A stretch of DNA of 57,568 nt from CAJXOW01 sp964421495 (GCA_964421495.1 CAYQXO010000003.1:1-57568), one strand, 5' to 3'. Positions 42,428 to 51,604 are shown, numbered from the stretch's first letter. Translations and numbers: made by a program. The notes: generated from the letters alone by a model not told the origin.

Positions 42428-43156
42428 TTATCCCTCGTATTTTTCCACGATGTCCACCATTCGCCGGACCGTGTCGGGCAGTCCGTTGAAGATGGCATCC
42501 GAAATTAGAGCGTGTCCTATGCTGACATCATGCAGGTGCGGAACGCGGTCAAGCATTTCTTCAATATTGTCAAAATTCAATCCGTGACCCGCGTTGACTT
42601 GCAGTCCAAGTTTGTGCGCTTTGCGGGCCGCCTCGGCCAGGCGTTTCAACTGATTCTGCCTGCCCTTGTCCGTTTCGGCATTCGAATACGTACCGGTATG
42701 AAGCTCGATGGCACCCACTCCCAGCTCATAGGCTCGCTGTACTTCGTCGGGATTCGGATCGATAAAGAGGCTGACGGTGATCGGAGTTTCCCGGAAAGCC
42801 GGAATAACCCGTTCCCGAAAATCTTTTTCCACCTCCTTTAATTGCAGGCCGCCCTCCGTCGTCAATTCCTGGCGCTTCTCGGGAACGAGCGTGCAGAGAT
42901 CCGGCGAGATGTCGGTACATATCTGAATCATCTCGTCGGTTGCCGCCATTTCGAAATCGAGGTAGCCGCGGACTTCCTCTTTCATATGGTAGACGTCCTC
43001 ATCCCGAATATGGCGCCGATCTTCTCTCAGGTGAAAAACGATTCCGGCAGCGCCGGCGTCCTCGCAAATCTTCGCCGCCTCGATGGGGTCGGGCACCCCT
43101 TCACCGCGGGCATTGCGTAGCGTAGCCACGTGATCAACGTTTACCAATAATCTCAT
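42428..43156 (-). CDS. pdxJ: pyridoxine 5'-phosphate synthase PdxJ
   Basis: 242 residues forming a TIM barrel. MRLLVNVDHVATLRNARGEGVPDPIEAA, the loop HLREDRRHI, LVPEKRQELTTEGGL and GHGLNFDN are hallmarks of PdxJ, and ISIGHALISDAIF closes the barrel. It condenses 1-deoxyxylulose phosphate with 3-amino-2-oxopropyl phosphate to give pyridoxine phosphate, the precursor of PLP used by MetY upstream. It is probably co-transcribed with era. Confidence 0.96.
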   Translation of the reverse strand: MRLLVNVDHVATLRNARGEGVPDPIEAAKICEDAGAAGIVFHLREDRRHIRDEDVYHMKEEVRGYLDFEMAATDEMIQICTDISPDLCTLVPEKRQELTTEGGLQLKEVEKDFRERVIPAFRETPITVSLFIDPNPDEVQRAYELGVGAIELHTGTYSNAETDKGRQNQLKRLAEAARKAHKLGLQVNAGHGLNFDNIEEMLDRVPHLHDVSIGHALISDAIFNGLPDTVRRMVDIVEKYEG

Positions 43157-43310
43157 AGACCAATGAAAATTTAAATTGATTTTTTTCGAATAACCGTGAA
43201 GCTGTCGGGCATATGTTAAAAATATACTGACATATGACCGGGTTTGGGATTTCCCTGGATTGACTCTGACAACCAGACCATGAATACACTATCAAAGAAG
43301 CCGAAAACCT

Positions 43311-43359
43311 GGGAGTCTGTCAGACTTGTCGGATCGTAGCGAAAAAAGTCCGACAGACC
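43311..43359. repeat. family-3 repeat, partial copy d (inverted)
   Basis: A 49-base fragment. Its reverse complement reads GTCTGTCGGACTT then TTCGCTACGATCCGAC and AAGTCTGACAGACTCC, like the right ends of copies a and c. It sits in the 293-base gap between pdxJ and the sensor kinase gene; the rest of that gap shows nothing recognisable. Confidence 0.55.
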
Positions 43360-43449
43360 TCGAGCACAAATCAGCATTACTTTCGTCACATTGACATAAG
43401 TTCAACTACCCCTTTTAAATATAAGCATCCAATATATAAAACACAGATC

Positions 43450-44736
43450 CTATCTCTCAGTAGGATCGGTAAACTGGATCTCTATGGTATGGAGCGGTTC
43501 CTGGTAGGTGTAGGTGATGTTAAATCCGTAAAGTTCAACAATACGCTGGGCAATGGAGAGTCCCAAACCGATGGAATCGGAACTTTGGTCGCCTTTTTTG
43601 AAGCGTTGAAACATTTCTTCGGGGTCTTCGTCGACCGGGGGACCCGGATTCGTGACACGTAGAAAATCATGGGTAAGCTGAATATGGATATAGCCTTCTT
43701 CGGTGTTATGCTTTATTGCGTTCTGCAGGAGATTGGACCATAAAATATCGGCAAGGGACGGGTGCATGGCCAGGTATACATTTTCCTCGATATCTTTTTC
43801 CACTGTTAATCCCTTTAAATTGATGAGTTCCTCGAAGGCTTCGAGGTTGTCCCTGATCAGACGGGTCAGGTCAATATCCTCGGTCTCGCTGAATTCATAA
43901 TTCTCGATTTTGGTGAGCAGGGAGAGAGACTTGCTAAGTCGGGCTAATTTTTTGATGGATCGTTGTGCGGCCTCCACGTAATCGTGTTGCTCGGCGTTGA
44001 GATCCGATCCCTGAAGCAGCTCCAGTTTTCCCCGGGCGATGGAAAGCGGTGTTTGGAGTTCGTGCGAGGCATTTTCGGCAAACTCTTTCAAATGTTGGTA
44101 GTCCGCTACCGCTTTTTCCGTCATTTGACTGATAAACCGGTTGAGCTCATCAAATTCTTTTACCCCCGTATCCCGCTCTGCTTCAATAGGTTCACGCGTA
44201 TGCAGGGTGAAGTTGCGTATTTGATGCAGTGTTTTGCGGAACGGCTCGAATACCCGGCTTGAGACAAACAGGCCCACCCCGACGGCCCCTAAAACCTGCA
44301 ATCCCAGGATCCAGAGCAGGATTTTGATTACAGCCTCCCTGATGTCGTCGGTCTCGAGCAGGACGCCAAAGGTTGAAATGTAGTAAGGGGTGCCTTCTAT
44401 CGTGCGATAAGCAGTTACTTTTACGTTGGGTTCTTTCCGTTCCAGCCAGGTATGCCAGGCCATGGTATCGGAGACTTCGACATGATCTTCCACGGGATGA
44501 TCGAGTTTTCGGACCGTCAGGTTGCGCACTTTGGATTTATCCGTTCCTGACTTCTTGCCAAATCGCTGATCCTGTCGTATAAGGTGTTCCGCGCGTTCTA
44601 TGCGATCCATAAGGCGGTGTTTTAACTCAAATCGCACCTCGCTTCTGATGATATAGTACGATATAACGCCGGCGATGCTCAGAACCACCGTGGTTATTAA
44701 CAGGTAGATCAGGATGAATTTGGTGACGAGTTTCAT
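43450..44736 (-). CDS. sensor histidine kinase
   Basis: 428 residues. A first membrane helix (about 7-29), a periplasmic sensing region of about 110 residues, a second helix (about 136-158, ILLWILGLQVLGAVGVGLFV) and a HAMP-like linker precede the HisKA domain with the H-box FAENASHELQTPLS (histidine near 224). The ATPase domain has the N-box NLLQNAIKH and GLGLSIAQRIVELYG. Its partner is the response regulator upstream (45030-45722). The signal is unknown; the fold of the periplasmic part is not recognised. Confidence 0.93.
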   Translation of the reverse strand: MKLVTKFILIYLLITTVVLSIAGVISYYIIRSEVRFELKHRLMDRIERAEHLIRQDQRFGKKSGTDKSKVRNLTVRKLDHPVEDHVEVSDTMAWHTWLERKEPNVKVTAYRTIEGTPYYISTFGVLLETDDIREAVIKILLWILGLQVLGAVGVGLFVSSRVFEPFRKTLHQIRNFTLHTREPIEAERDTGVKEFDELNRFISQMTEKAVADYQHLKEFAENASHELQTPLSIARGKLELLQGSDLNAEQHDYVEAAQRSIKKLARLSKSLSLLTKIENYEFSETEDIDLTRLIRDNLEAFEELINLKGLTVEKDIEENVYLAMHPSLADILWSNLLQNAIKHNTEEGYIHIQLTHDFLRVTNPGPPVDEDPEEMFQRFKKGDQSSDSIGLGLSIAQRIVELYGFNITYTYQEPLHTIEIQFTDPTER

Positions 44737-44865
44737 GGCAATTCCCTATTGATCATCATGAAGTTTTCCAGCAGTCAGAGGCTTTCATCAAATAAAAAAC
44801 GTTTATGATGATAAGTTGTTAGTGTTGACAGCATATTGATATCCGCATCAGTGAAAAGCAAACCA

Positions 44866-45042
44866 GCAGCCCCCTTAAAAAACCGGGCAGGGTTCTGAAG
44901 CACTTGAGTTGTTCGGCTTTCAGGCTAAAAGTGTATATTCATTGCATATCGGTATTTTGGTCTTATTCTCTTTTCAAGCGAAGATCGGCCGAATTTCTCT
45001 TCCCGACAGCTGTCGGGATGCCCGGTTTTTTAGGGGGGCTGC
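44866..45042. repeat. family-2 inverted-repeat element, copy A
   Basis: 177 bases. The 24-base arms GCAGCCCCCTTAAAAAACCG and GGCA pair with one mismatch. The right arm covers the last three codons (Gln-Pro-Pro) and stop of the response regulator gene. The interior has CTGAAGCACTTGAGTTGTTCGGC near the left and CGGCCGAATTTCTCT near the right, shared with copy B, plus a local palindrome CCCGACAGCTGTCGGG. Confidence 0.82.
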
Positions 45043-45722
45043 GATCGCTGGGTGTTAAACTTATACCCGATACCATATACCGTATCCAGGTAGTCGGCCG
45101 CCCCGGCCTCCACGAGTTTTTTGCGCAGGTTCTTGATATGTTGATAGACGAAATCAAGATTTTCCAGGTGGTCGACATAGTCGCCCCACAAATGTTCGGC
45201 AATGGTTTGCTTGGACAGTACGTGATTTTTATTCGCGAAAAAATATTCAAGAAGATCGTATTCCTTGGGAGTCAGCGATACGAGGCGGTCCTCCACATAA
45301 ACTTCACGGGTATGCGTATTGATCCGTATTTCGCCGACCTCCAGCACTTCTTCGCCTCCCAGGTTTTTGCGCCGGTTGACGGCTCGAATCCGGGCCTGGA
45401 GTTCAGAAAGATGAAACGGCTTGGTCAGGTAGTCGTCTGCGCCGAGGTTGAGCCCTTCCACTTTGTCGTCGAGCGCATTTTTGGCCGAAATAATAATGGA
45501 CCCGGTATCTTTGTCGATCGCTTTGAGCTCACTAAGCAGTTGCAGTCCGTTACCTCCCGGAAGCATGATATCTATTAAGACTATGTCGTATGAGTGTGCG
45601 TAAATCTTGTCGAACGCTTCTTCATACGTTGTGGCCGACTCGCAAATATATCCTTCCCGCTCCAAATAGGTCTTGAGATTTTCGAGCAGATCGGTATTGT
45701 CTTCAATAATGAGCACTTTCAT
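45030..45722 (-). CDS. OmpR-family response regulator
   Basis: 230 residues. The receiver domain has the acidic pair ED (8-9), phospho-acceptor D51 in LIDIMLPGGNG, and K101 in YLTKPF. A winged-helix DNA-binding domain of the OmpR/PhoB type follows (about 130-225, VSLTPKEYDLLEYF and VDYLDTVYGIGYKF). It should be phosphorylated by the kinase encoded downstream. The last three codons lie in an inverted-repeat arm, and a second such element begins 35 bases before the start codon. Confidence 0.95.
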   Translation of the reverse strand: MKVLIIEDNTDLLENLKTYLEREGYICESATTYEEAFDKIYAHSYDIVLIDIMLPGGNGLQLLSELKAIDKDTGSIIISAKNALDDKVEGLNLGADDYLTKPFHLSELQARIRAVNRRKNLGGEEVLEVGEIRINTHTREVYVEDRLVSLTPKEYDLLEYFFANKNHVLSKQTIAEHLWGDYVDHLENLDFVYQHIKNLRKKLVEAGAADYLDTVYGIGYKFNTQRSQPP

Positions 45723-45756
45723 AACACCCTAACATATATATTAAATCTGAAGTAAA

Positions 45757-45938
45757 CTTGAAGAGGACGTGGGCAAATCCGGGCGGGTCTCTTCAGCCAG
45801 AGAAATTCGGCTGACCGGTGCTTTACGGTAGTTCGGGTCCTAAATATAGAGTAGTAGAGGTTATACGTAATCTGACATAAGGCCGAACAACTCAAGTGCT
45901 TCAGAGACCCGCCCGGATTTGCCCACGAACTCTTCAAG
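45757..45938. repeat. family-2 inverted-repeat element, copy B
   Basis: 182 bases in opposite orientation to copy A. The 36-base arms (CTTGAAGAG, then CGTGGGCAAATCCGGGCGGG) pair with two mismatches. The core CTGAAGCACTTGAGTTGTTCGG and CCGAATTTCTCTGGCTGAAG is shared with copy A. It lies upstream of the response-regulator gene. Confidence 0.85.
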
Positions 45939-46005
45939 AGGGCCGGTTATTCGGGGATAAAATGGGGGGTAAATACAGGTTAGAACCTCTCTCGGGAAAA
46001 ATTAA

Positions 46006-46034
46006 ATCCCTGCATAGGGTTATTATGCAGGGAT
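46006..46034 (-). terminator. terminator of the tRNA-Leu transcript
   Basis: ATCCCTGCAT and ATGCAGGGAT pair perfectly around nine bases, and on the minus strand the hairpin is followed by TTTAATTTTT. It starts six bases after the tRNA 3' end. Confidence 0.8.
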
Positions 46035-46039
46035 GATAG

Positions 46040-46123
46040 TACTGAAGGGGGGACTCGAACCCCCACGGCCTGACGGCCACATGTCCCTGAAACATGCGCG
46101 TCTACCAATTCCGCCACTTCAGC
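46040..46123 (-). tRNA. tRNA-Leu (anticodon CAG)
   Basis: 84 bases on the minus strand. The acceptor GCTGAAG pairs with CTTCAGT (one G-U pair), with discriminator A; the D arm has GGTAGACGCG; the anticodon loop TTCAGGG gives CAG; a long variable arm (GGCCGTCAGGCC) and the T loop GGTTCGAGTCC follow. A long variable arm is typical of leucine tRNAs. CCA is not encoded. Confidence 0.97.
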
Positions 46124-46191
46124 ATCGTATATTGTGGTTTCTCGGGACTCCAAATATAAGCAGTTAACAAGACCTTATGCAACGCTGAATT

Positions 46192-47412
46192 TTATTTTGT
46201 ATTGTCGCTCTGGCTATTTTCAAAGATAGCCTCCATCATGGAAATGTAGGCATCGGTCAGCTCGACGTTTCTTCGGGCCATCATTTTTTCCATGGTGTCC
46301 AGGGCTTTGTCAAACCGGTACAGGCGGCGTCCGCTGTCGCCGATCCAGCTGAAGTTAGGAATCATTTTGGGAGGGAATCCGCTGGCAAAAATATTGCAGC
46401 TGACTCCACACATGGTTCCGGTGTTCAGCATCGTATTAATAGCGGTTTTGGAGTGGTCACCCATAATGGTTCCGATGAATTGCTGTCCGGAGTCTACCGT
46501 CTGCCCCGTCGACCAATCCCGCATGTCGATTTCGGCGTAATTGTTTTTGAGGTTGGAAACGTTGGTATCGGCACCCAGGTTGCACCACTGACCAAAAAGG
46601 GAGTTGCCGGCAAATCCTTCGTGGCCTTTGTTGCTGTACGAATGGAAAATCGAGTTATTGACTTCACCGGCGACCTTGCAAACCGGTCCAATGGTGGTCT
46701 CCCCGTATATTTTGGCGCCCATTTTAACGACGGAATTTTCGCAGATGGCGGCAGGTCCGCGGATAACGGATCCGGCCATGATTTTGGCTCCCCGTCCCAC
46801 GTACACGGGTCCCTCTTCAGCAATGATGATCGTTCCCGGTTCCAATTTGTTGTCTCCTTCCAGGTAGATGTTTTCAGGCGAATGCAGGGTGACGTGTCGT
46901 GAAATCGTATCCGTAGGCGCTCGTCGGGGTTTCAGCAATTGGATGTCGCGTTCGATTTCGTTCCCGTTTAGCAGGAACAGGTCCCAGAGGTATTGGATTT
47001 TGCGATCCGTTTGTACGGAGGCCGTTTTGAAGTCGGCGACCTCGGGATGGGAACCTTTCTCCGTCAACCGGGAATTATCAGAGTTCTGGGGTCGAGCCGC
47101 AATTAATGTGTCGTCTTCCGAATCGATAATCGCTTCCTGCAGATCGAGCTTTTGAATGGAATCGACCAGCTTTTTGTCGGGCAGGTAGCGGGAATTGATC
47201 CATAACGAGTCGGCGGAGTCAGCCGGCGAAGAGGAGGGATAGACCTGTTGCAGGGCCGGTCGGGTCGACCGGACAAGGGAAGATGCCGACAGTGTTTTCA
47301 TCCATTTCTCGGCAATAGTCAATATCCCCACCCGGAGTCGATCCACCGGTTGGGTAAGCGTTAAGGGATCAAAACGGGTTTGAAACTCATCCTCAAAAAA
47401 GTAAAGATTCAT
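46192..47412 (-). CDS. GlmU-like sugar nucleotidyltransferase / acyltransferase (Bacteroidota type)
   Basis: 406 residues. It starts MNLYFFEDEFQTRFDPLTLTQPVDRLRVG, the hallmark of the divergent Bacteroidota GlmU group, and lacks the LAAGxGTRM loop of classical GlmU. The C-terminal half (about 190-345) is a left-handed beta helix with hexapeptide repeats (GAKIMAGSVIRGPAAI, GAKIYGETTIGPVCKV). It is thought to make UDP-GlcNAc. It is divergent from glmS, which makes glucosamine-6-phosphate for the same pathway, which supports the call. Confidence 0.85.
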   Translation of the reverse strand: MNLYFFEDEFQTRFDPLTLTQPVDRLRVGILTIAEKWMKTLSASSLVRSTRPALQQVYPSSSPADSADSLWINSRYLPDKKLVDSIQKLDLQEAIIDSEDDTLIAARPQNSDNSRLTEKGSHPEVADFKTASVQTDRKIQYLWDLFLLNGNEIERDIQLLKPRRAPTDTISRHVTLHSPENIYLEGDNKLEPGTIIIAEEGPVYVGRGAKIMAGSVIRGPAAICENSVVKMGAKIYGETTIGPVCKVAGEVNNSIFHSYSNKGHEGFAGNSLFGQWCNLGADTNVSNLKNNYAEIDMRDWSTGQTVDSGQQFIGTIMGDHSKTAINTMLNTGTMCGVSCNIFASGFPPKMIPNFSWIGDSGRRLYRFDKALDTMEKMMARRNVELTDAYISMMEAIFENSQSDNTK

Positions 47413-47571
47413 AGGTGAATTTTATGCTTGAATATATTGGTTCGGGCACTCAGATGCGTTTGTATAGAAAATGAATATTGCTTAATCTAAAGTGGATTTA
47501 TTTTCAATACACGAATATTTCGGAAACTATTCAATTCAGTATTACTAAAGCTTTAATAATATTAAAGATAT

Positions 47572-49413
47572 ATGTGTGGAATAGTAGGTTATATAGGGCA
47601 GCAACAAGCGACGGAAGTAATCATGAAAGGGCTGCACCGCCTGGAGTATCGAGGATACGATTCGGCCGGGGTGGCTGTTAATGACGGGGAGTTGCATATT
47701 GCCAAGAAAAGCGGGAAGGTCGACCAGCTGGAAGCCATACTTGACAAGGAGCCGCTGACCGGGACCGCCGGTATCGGGCACACCCGATGGGCTACGCATG
47801 GGGAGCCCAATGACGTCAACTCCCATCCTCACGTCAGCGAGTCGGGTAAAATAGCGGTGGTCCATAACGGGATTATCGAGAATTATTCGGCCCTGAAAAA
47901 GCAGATGGAAAAGGAAGGCCGCTCGTTCAAAACGCAGACGGATACCGAGGTAATAGCCCAGTTGATTGAGGATATTTATGAGCGAAGCGGAAAGACCGAC
48001 TTTGAGGAGGCCGTTCAGCTGGCCCTCCAGCAGGTAGTGGGAACGTATGGTTTGGACATCGTCAACAAGGAGGAAAAAGATCGGATAATCGTAGCCCGGA
48101 AAGGGTCGCCCCTGCTGTTGGGACTGGGCGACGGCGAGATGTTCATCGCGTCGGACGCCACGCCTATCGTCGAGTATACGAAAAAAGTAATTTACCTGGA
48201 CGACGGCGAGATGGCGTCGGTTACGCGTGACGGCTATGACGTGAAGACGATTGACAACGTATCGCTGACCAAGGAGGTTCACGAGCTCGCCCTGAGTATC
48301 GAGCAGATTGAAAAGGGCGGCTATCCGCATTTTATGCTCAAGGAGATTTTTGAGCAGCCCCGCTCGATCGCCGACTGCCTGCGGGGACGTCTGAATGCAA
48401 AGAACAATTCGATTCAACTCGGCGGTATTGCGGATGTGATGGACGAACTGTCCAATGCGCGCCGCTTGATTATAGCAGCCTGCGGTACCAGTTGGCATGC
48501 GGGACTGGTGGGTGAGTATATGTTTGAACACCTGGCCAAAATGCCGGTGGAAGTAGAGTATGCCTCCGAGTTTAGGTATCGCGAATCGCTGATCAACGAA
48601 GATGACGTGATGCTGGTCATTTCCCAGAGTGGAGAGACGGCCGATACGCTGGCTGCCATGCGACAGGCAAGAGAGCAGGGAGCCATGGTGCTCGGCATAT
48701 GCAATGTTGTGGGCTCCAGTATCGCCCGCGAAACGGATGCCGGGGTCTATACGCATGCGGGACCCGAAATAGGGGTGGCATCCACCAAAGCGTTTACGGC
48801 CCAGGTATCGGTGCTTGCGATGATGGCTGTGCAGATGGCCAAAAAACGCAAGTCGTCGGATGAGAAGTATCTGAACAAGATTATCCAGGAGTTGGCGTCT
48901 ATCCCTGACAAGGTGGAACAGATACTGGAGAAAGGGGAGAAAGATTTAAAGAGGATGGCGGATATGTTCACCTACGCCCCCAATTTCCTGTATATGGGTC
49001 GATCCTATAATTTTCCCGTGGCGCTGGAAGGAGCACTCAAGCTCAAGGAAATATCCTACATACATGCTGAAGGGTATCCGGCTGCGGAGATGAAGCATGG
49101 TCCGATCGCCCTGATAGATGCCATGATGCCGGTCGTGGTTATCGCGGCGACAGAGCACACCAATGAAAAAATGATCAGTAACATCGAAGAGGTTAAAGCC
49201 CGGAAAGGCCGTATTATATCGATTACGAATGAGTACAACGACGATGTCGTCGATATATCGGAGTTCGTAACCAAGATACCGGAGACGGCCGACTGCCTCT
49301 CGCCCTTGCTGACGGTAATACCGCTGCAGTTGCTTTCCTATTATATTGCGGTAAATCGAGGCTGTGATGTCGATCAGCCCCGCAACTTGGCGAAAAGCGT
49401 GACCGTGGAGTAG
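47572..49413 (+). CDS. glmS: glutamine-fructose-6-phosphate aminotransferase GlmS
   Basis: 613 residues. The N-terminus MCGIVGYIG has Cys2 as the glutaminase nucleophile; HRLEYRGYDSAG, GHTRWATHG and VVHNGIIEN follow. Two SIS domains hold the sugar site: AACGTSWHAGLVGEY, VISQSGETADT and ALEGALKLKEISYIHAEGYPAAEMKHGP. The C-terminus DQPRNLAKSVTVE is the conserved ending. It makes glucosamine-6-phosphate from glutamine and fructose-6-phosphate. Its stop codon lies in an inverted-repeat arm. Confidence 0.98.
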   Translation: MCGIVGYIGQQQATEVIMKGLHRLEYRGYDSAGVAVNDGELHIAKKSGKVDQLEAILDKEPLTGTAGIGHTRWATHGEPNDVNSHPHVSESGKIAVVHNGIIENYSALKKQMEKEGRSFKTQTDTEVIAQLIEDIYERSGKTDFEEAVQLALQQVVGTYGLDIVNKEEKDRIIVARKGSPLLLGLGDGEMFIASDATPIVEYTKKVIYLDDGEMASVTRDGYDVKTIDNVSLTKEVHELALSIEQIEKGGYPHFMLKEIFEQPRSIADCLRGRLNAKNNSIQLGGIADVMDELSNARRLIIAACGTSWHAGLVGEYMFEHLAKMPVEVEYASEFRYRESLINEDDVMLVISQSGETADTLAAMRQAREQGAMVLGICNVVGSSIARETDAGVYTHAGPEIGVASTKAFTAQVSVLAMMAVQMAKKRKSSDEKYLNKIIQELASIPDKVEQILEKGEKDLKRMADMFTYAPNFLYMGRSYNFPVALEGALKLKEISYIHAEGYPAAEMKHGPIALIDAMMPVVVIAATEHTNEKMISNIEEVKARKGRIISITNEYNDDVVDISEFVTKIPETADCLSPLLTVIPLQLLSYYIAVNRGCDVDQPRNLAKSVTVE

Positions 49414-49561
49414 CCCGGATTTCGCAGCGTTGACAGACTGTTATCTAAGATAAAACCTATATTTGAAGTTAAGCAGTTAAATATCATCGACATAGCGTCA
49501 CACATAAATTTCTCTTGTGAGCTCAGAGCGAAGCGTCACCCACGAAGTGAAATCCGGGCTA
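49411..49561. repeat. inverted-repeat element starting at the glmS stop (family 4)
   Basis: 151 bases. The arms TAGCCCGGATTTC (49411-49423, beginning with the glmS stop) and GAAATCCGGGCTA (49549-49561) are perfect reverse complements. The right part (49522-49562) matches 34610-34650. It fills the gap before the DUF4412 gene. Confidence 0.75.
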
Positions 49562-49572
49562 GGAGATTTAAT

Positions 49573-50325
49573 TTACTTTCCCTGGCCTTTCATCATTTGC
49601 CGCATCATCTGGCTCATATTCTGAAATTCGGGGGGCACGGCGAACAGGGAAGAAGCTAGACTTTTCTCCTCAATATTTTGAGCCACCAGGAGCGTGCGGG
49701 TTTCCTCGTTTTCCGTGACGGTTACCTTCAGGGGCATGAATCCCTTGTGAGCCGCCTCCTTGATCCAACCCGGCTGTTCCTTCATTTGAAGGGGACCCAT
49801 TTTCCGGGGGATTTCAGTACCGGGCAGCAGGAAGTTACCCATTCCATTGGCCACCCAGATATCAATGATTTTACCTTCATCCTCTACCCGCCATAACTGG
49901 CACTGCTTGCCGGCTATGATTTGGGTTTCATCCATTTTTTGGAGCTTTGAACCATCCTTGTCCGAAGAGTGGGTTGAAGGATCATTCTGATTCAGGGGAA
50001 ACTCCATATAGGCTTTAGCCTCGGGCATTAGCATGGTCAACTGCTGCTGTTTGGAATCCACCAACAGGGCCATTCGGCGTCCTCCTTCCATGGAAAATTC
50101 TATACGGCCCTGATTACCCCTGGCCATATAGGTGAATTCCTGATCCCGGTCCCGGGAGGAAGCCTCGGCCGGTACGAGATAATCAATCGTTCCCTCAAAT
50201 TCCGGATTGGATGCATCTTGTGCGGTGGCCGACTGGGAGGGTGACAGGCCGGCCGAAAAAATAAATCCCAGGAATAATAGAAGACCCGGAATCAAATTCA
50301 GTGGTTGACGTGTAAAAAGTTTCAT
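49573..50325 (-). CDS. DUF4412-like secreted protein
   Basis: 250 residues. A signal peptide (about 1-36, ending SATAQ) is followed by FEGTIDYLVPAEAS, a run of beta strands with 'GRIEFSMEGGRRMALLVDSKQQQLTMLMPEAKAYMEF', then IIAGKQCQLWRVEDEGKIIDIWVANGMGNFL, which resembles DUF4412 (a lipoprotein-carrier-like fold). The C-terminus is rich in methionine (MSQMMRQMMKGQGK). Role unknown; periplasmic location is likely. Confidence 0.78.
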   Translation of the reverse strand: MKLFTRQPLNLIPGLLLFLGFIFSAGLSPSQSATAQDASNPEFEGTIDYLVPAEASSRDRDQEFTYMARGNQGRIEFSMEGGRRMALLVDSKQQQLTMLMPEAKAYMEFPLNQNDPSTHSSDKDGSKLQKMDETQIIAGKQCQLWRVEDEGKIIDIWVANGMGNFLLPGTEIPRKMGPLQMKEQPGWIKEAAHKGFMPLKVTVTENEETRTLLVAQNIEEKSLASSLFAVPPEFQNMSQMMRQMMKGQGK

Positions 50326-50385
50326 AATGTAAAAGAATCTGTTTTATTAATAAATAAGGAAAATCTGTATTACATCCTGTAGAAA

Positions 50386-50548
50386 ATCCTGACGCCGGGA
50401 CGGGCGGCCGTTCAGAGAACTCAAATTTTTTTGAATAGAGACGGGTAACGGCTGAAAAGTATGAATTTACCGGCAGCTGACGATGTACCGGCAAAATCGC
50501 GAAAAAAATTTTCAATCGAAGAACGGTCGCCCGCCCCGGCGTCAGGAT
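50386..50548. repeat. family-1 inverted-repeat element, copy 4
   Basis: 163 bases between the divergent DUF4412 and reductase genes. The 28-base arms (ATCCTGACGCCGGG start) pair with two mismatches. Core AACTCAAATTTTTTTGAA and AAAAAAATTTTCAATCGAAG are like those of the other copies. It may contain promoter sequence for either neighbour. Confidence 0.8.
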
Positions 50549-50624
50549 CTTAGGGTAATTTAACTGTAAAAGAGCCACAATAGCAATAGAGTGGCTTAAT
50601 GGGTATTTGGAATGGGAGAATCTG

Positions 50625-51566
50625 ATGAATGACTGGAATATTCAACATGTCGTGGTGATGGGAGCCGGTGCCGTCGGGGGGTACTTCGGGGGCATGATTG
50701 ATAAACATACTGACCGGCGGGTATATTATATTGCTCGAGGATCTCATCTTGAGTCGATGTTGATGCATGGTCTGCAGATAGAGAGTGAACATGATTCCTT
50801 TCGGTTGCAGGTAACGGCCAGCGATGATCCGCGTTCGGTTGATGTGGCCGACCTTATTCTGCTAACGGTTAAATCGCACGATACTCCGGAGGCCATCAAA
50901 CGGTTTAAGCCGATAGTCACGCAAAATACGCAAGTATTAACATTGCAAAACGGAATCGAGAATTATCCGCAATTGGTCGAGGTTTTTGGTCGTGACCGGG
51001 TTATTCAGGGCTTTTGTCGAATCGGCGCATCGGTTCCAGAGCCGGGAGTAATCGCCCATTCAAATATGGGATCGATTACCATCGGAGATCCGAAAAATGA
51101 AACGATGGACCAACGCCACAGGGAAGTGTGCAATTTGTTTGCGGATGCAGGAATTGAGTGCCAGTTTTCAAACAACATCAAACATGATATCTGGGTCAAG
51201 TTTGCCTGGAATTGTATATTCAACATGTTGACGACCGTTGCTTTCGTGACCGTGGATTCGTTGTATGAAGAAGAGGAGGCCGAGCAACTGTGTTACGACC
51301 TCTTTGACGAGATCAGCGAATTGGCTCGCTTTGAGCAGGTGGAGTTGACCGAGGAGGACAAACACCGGATCATCGACGGCGCCCGTGATTTAGTCGACTT
51401 TAAAACATCGACCTACCAGGATCGGGAGAAAGGGAAATCCCTGGAGTTCGAAGCGTTTACGGGAACGGTCGTCCGCCTGGCCCGAAAGTACGGGGTGGAG
51501 GTCCCCCGTCACGAGACGCTCTATGCGTTGCTGAAACTTATTGATCAAAACGAAAATAGAACCTGA
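50625..51566 (+). CDS. 2-dehydropantoate 2-reductase family protein (PanE/ApbA)
   Basis: 313 residues from the ATG at 50625, which has GGGAG eight bases upstream; a TTG six codons earlier is less likely. The Rossmann start is VVVMGAGAVGGYFGGMI; TVKSHDTPEA, LQNGIENYP and the KFAWNCIFNMLTTV block (lysine near 190) are typical. ApbA/PanE reduces ketopantoate to pantoate with NADPH, on the way to CoA. No other pantothenate gene is nearby, so the precise substrate is unproven. Confidence 0.9.
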   Translation: MNDWNIQHVVVMGAGAVGGYFGGMIDKHTDRRVYYIARGSHLESMLMHGLQIESEHDSFRLQVTASDDPRSVDVADLILLTVKSHDTPEAIKRFKPIVTQNTQVLTLQNGIENYPQLVEVFGRDRVIQGFCRIGASVPEPGVIAHSNMGSITIGDPKNETMDQRHREVCNLFADAGIECQFSNNIKHDIWVKFAWNCIFNMLTTVAFVTVDSLYEEEEAEQLCYDLFDEISELARFEQVELTEEDKHRIIDGARDLVDFKTSTYQDREKGKSLEFEAFTGTVVRLARKYGVEVPRHETLYALLKLIDQNENRT

Positions 51567-51604
51567 TTCCTATGCTTCTTGGAATCCTTTCCGACTCGCA
51601 CGAT

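Noticed and set aside
47545..48756. 403-codon minus-strand frame opposite glmS
   Set aside because: Full overlap with GlmS, which has all catalytic motifs; the antisense product is rich in H, Q and R with no pattern.
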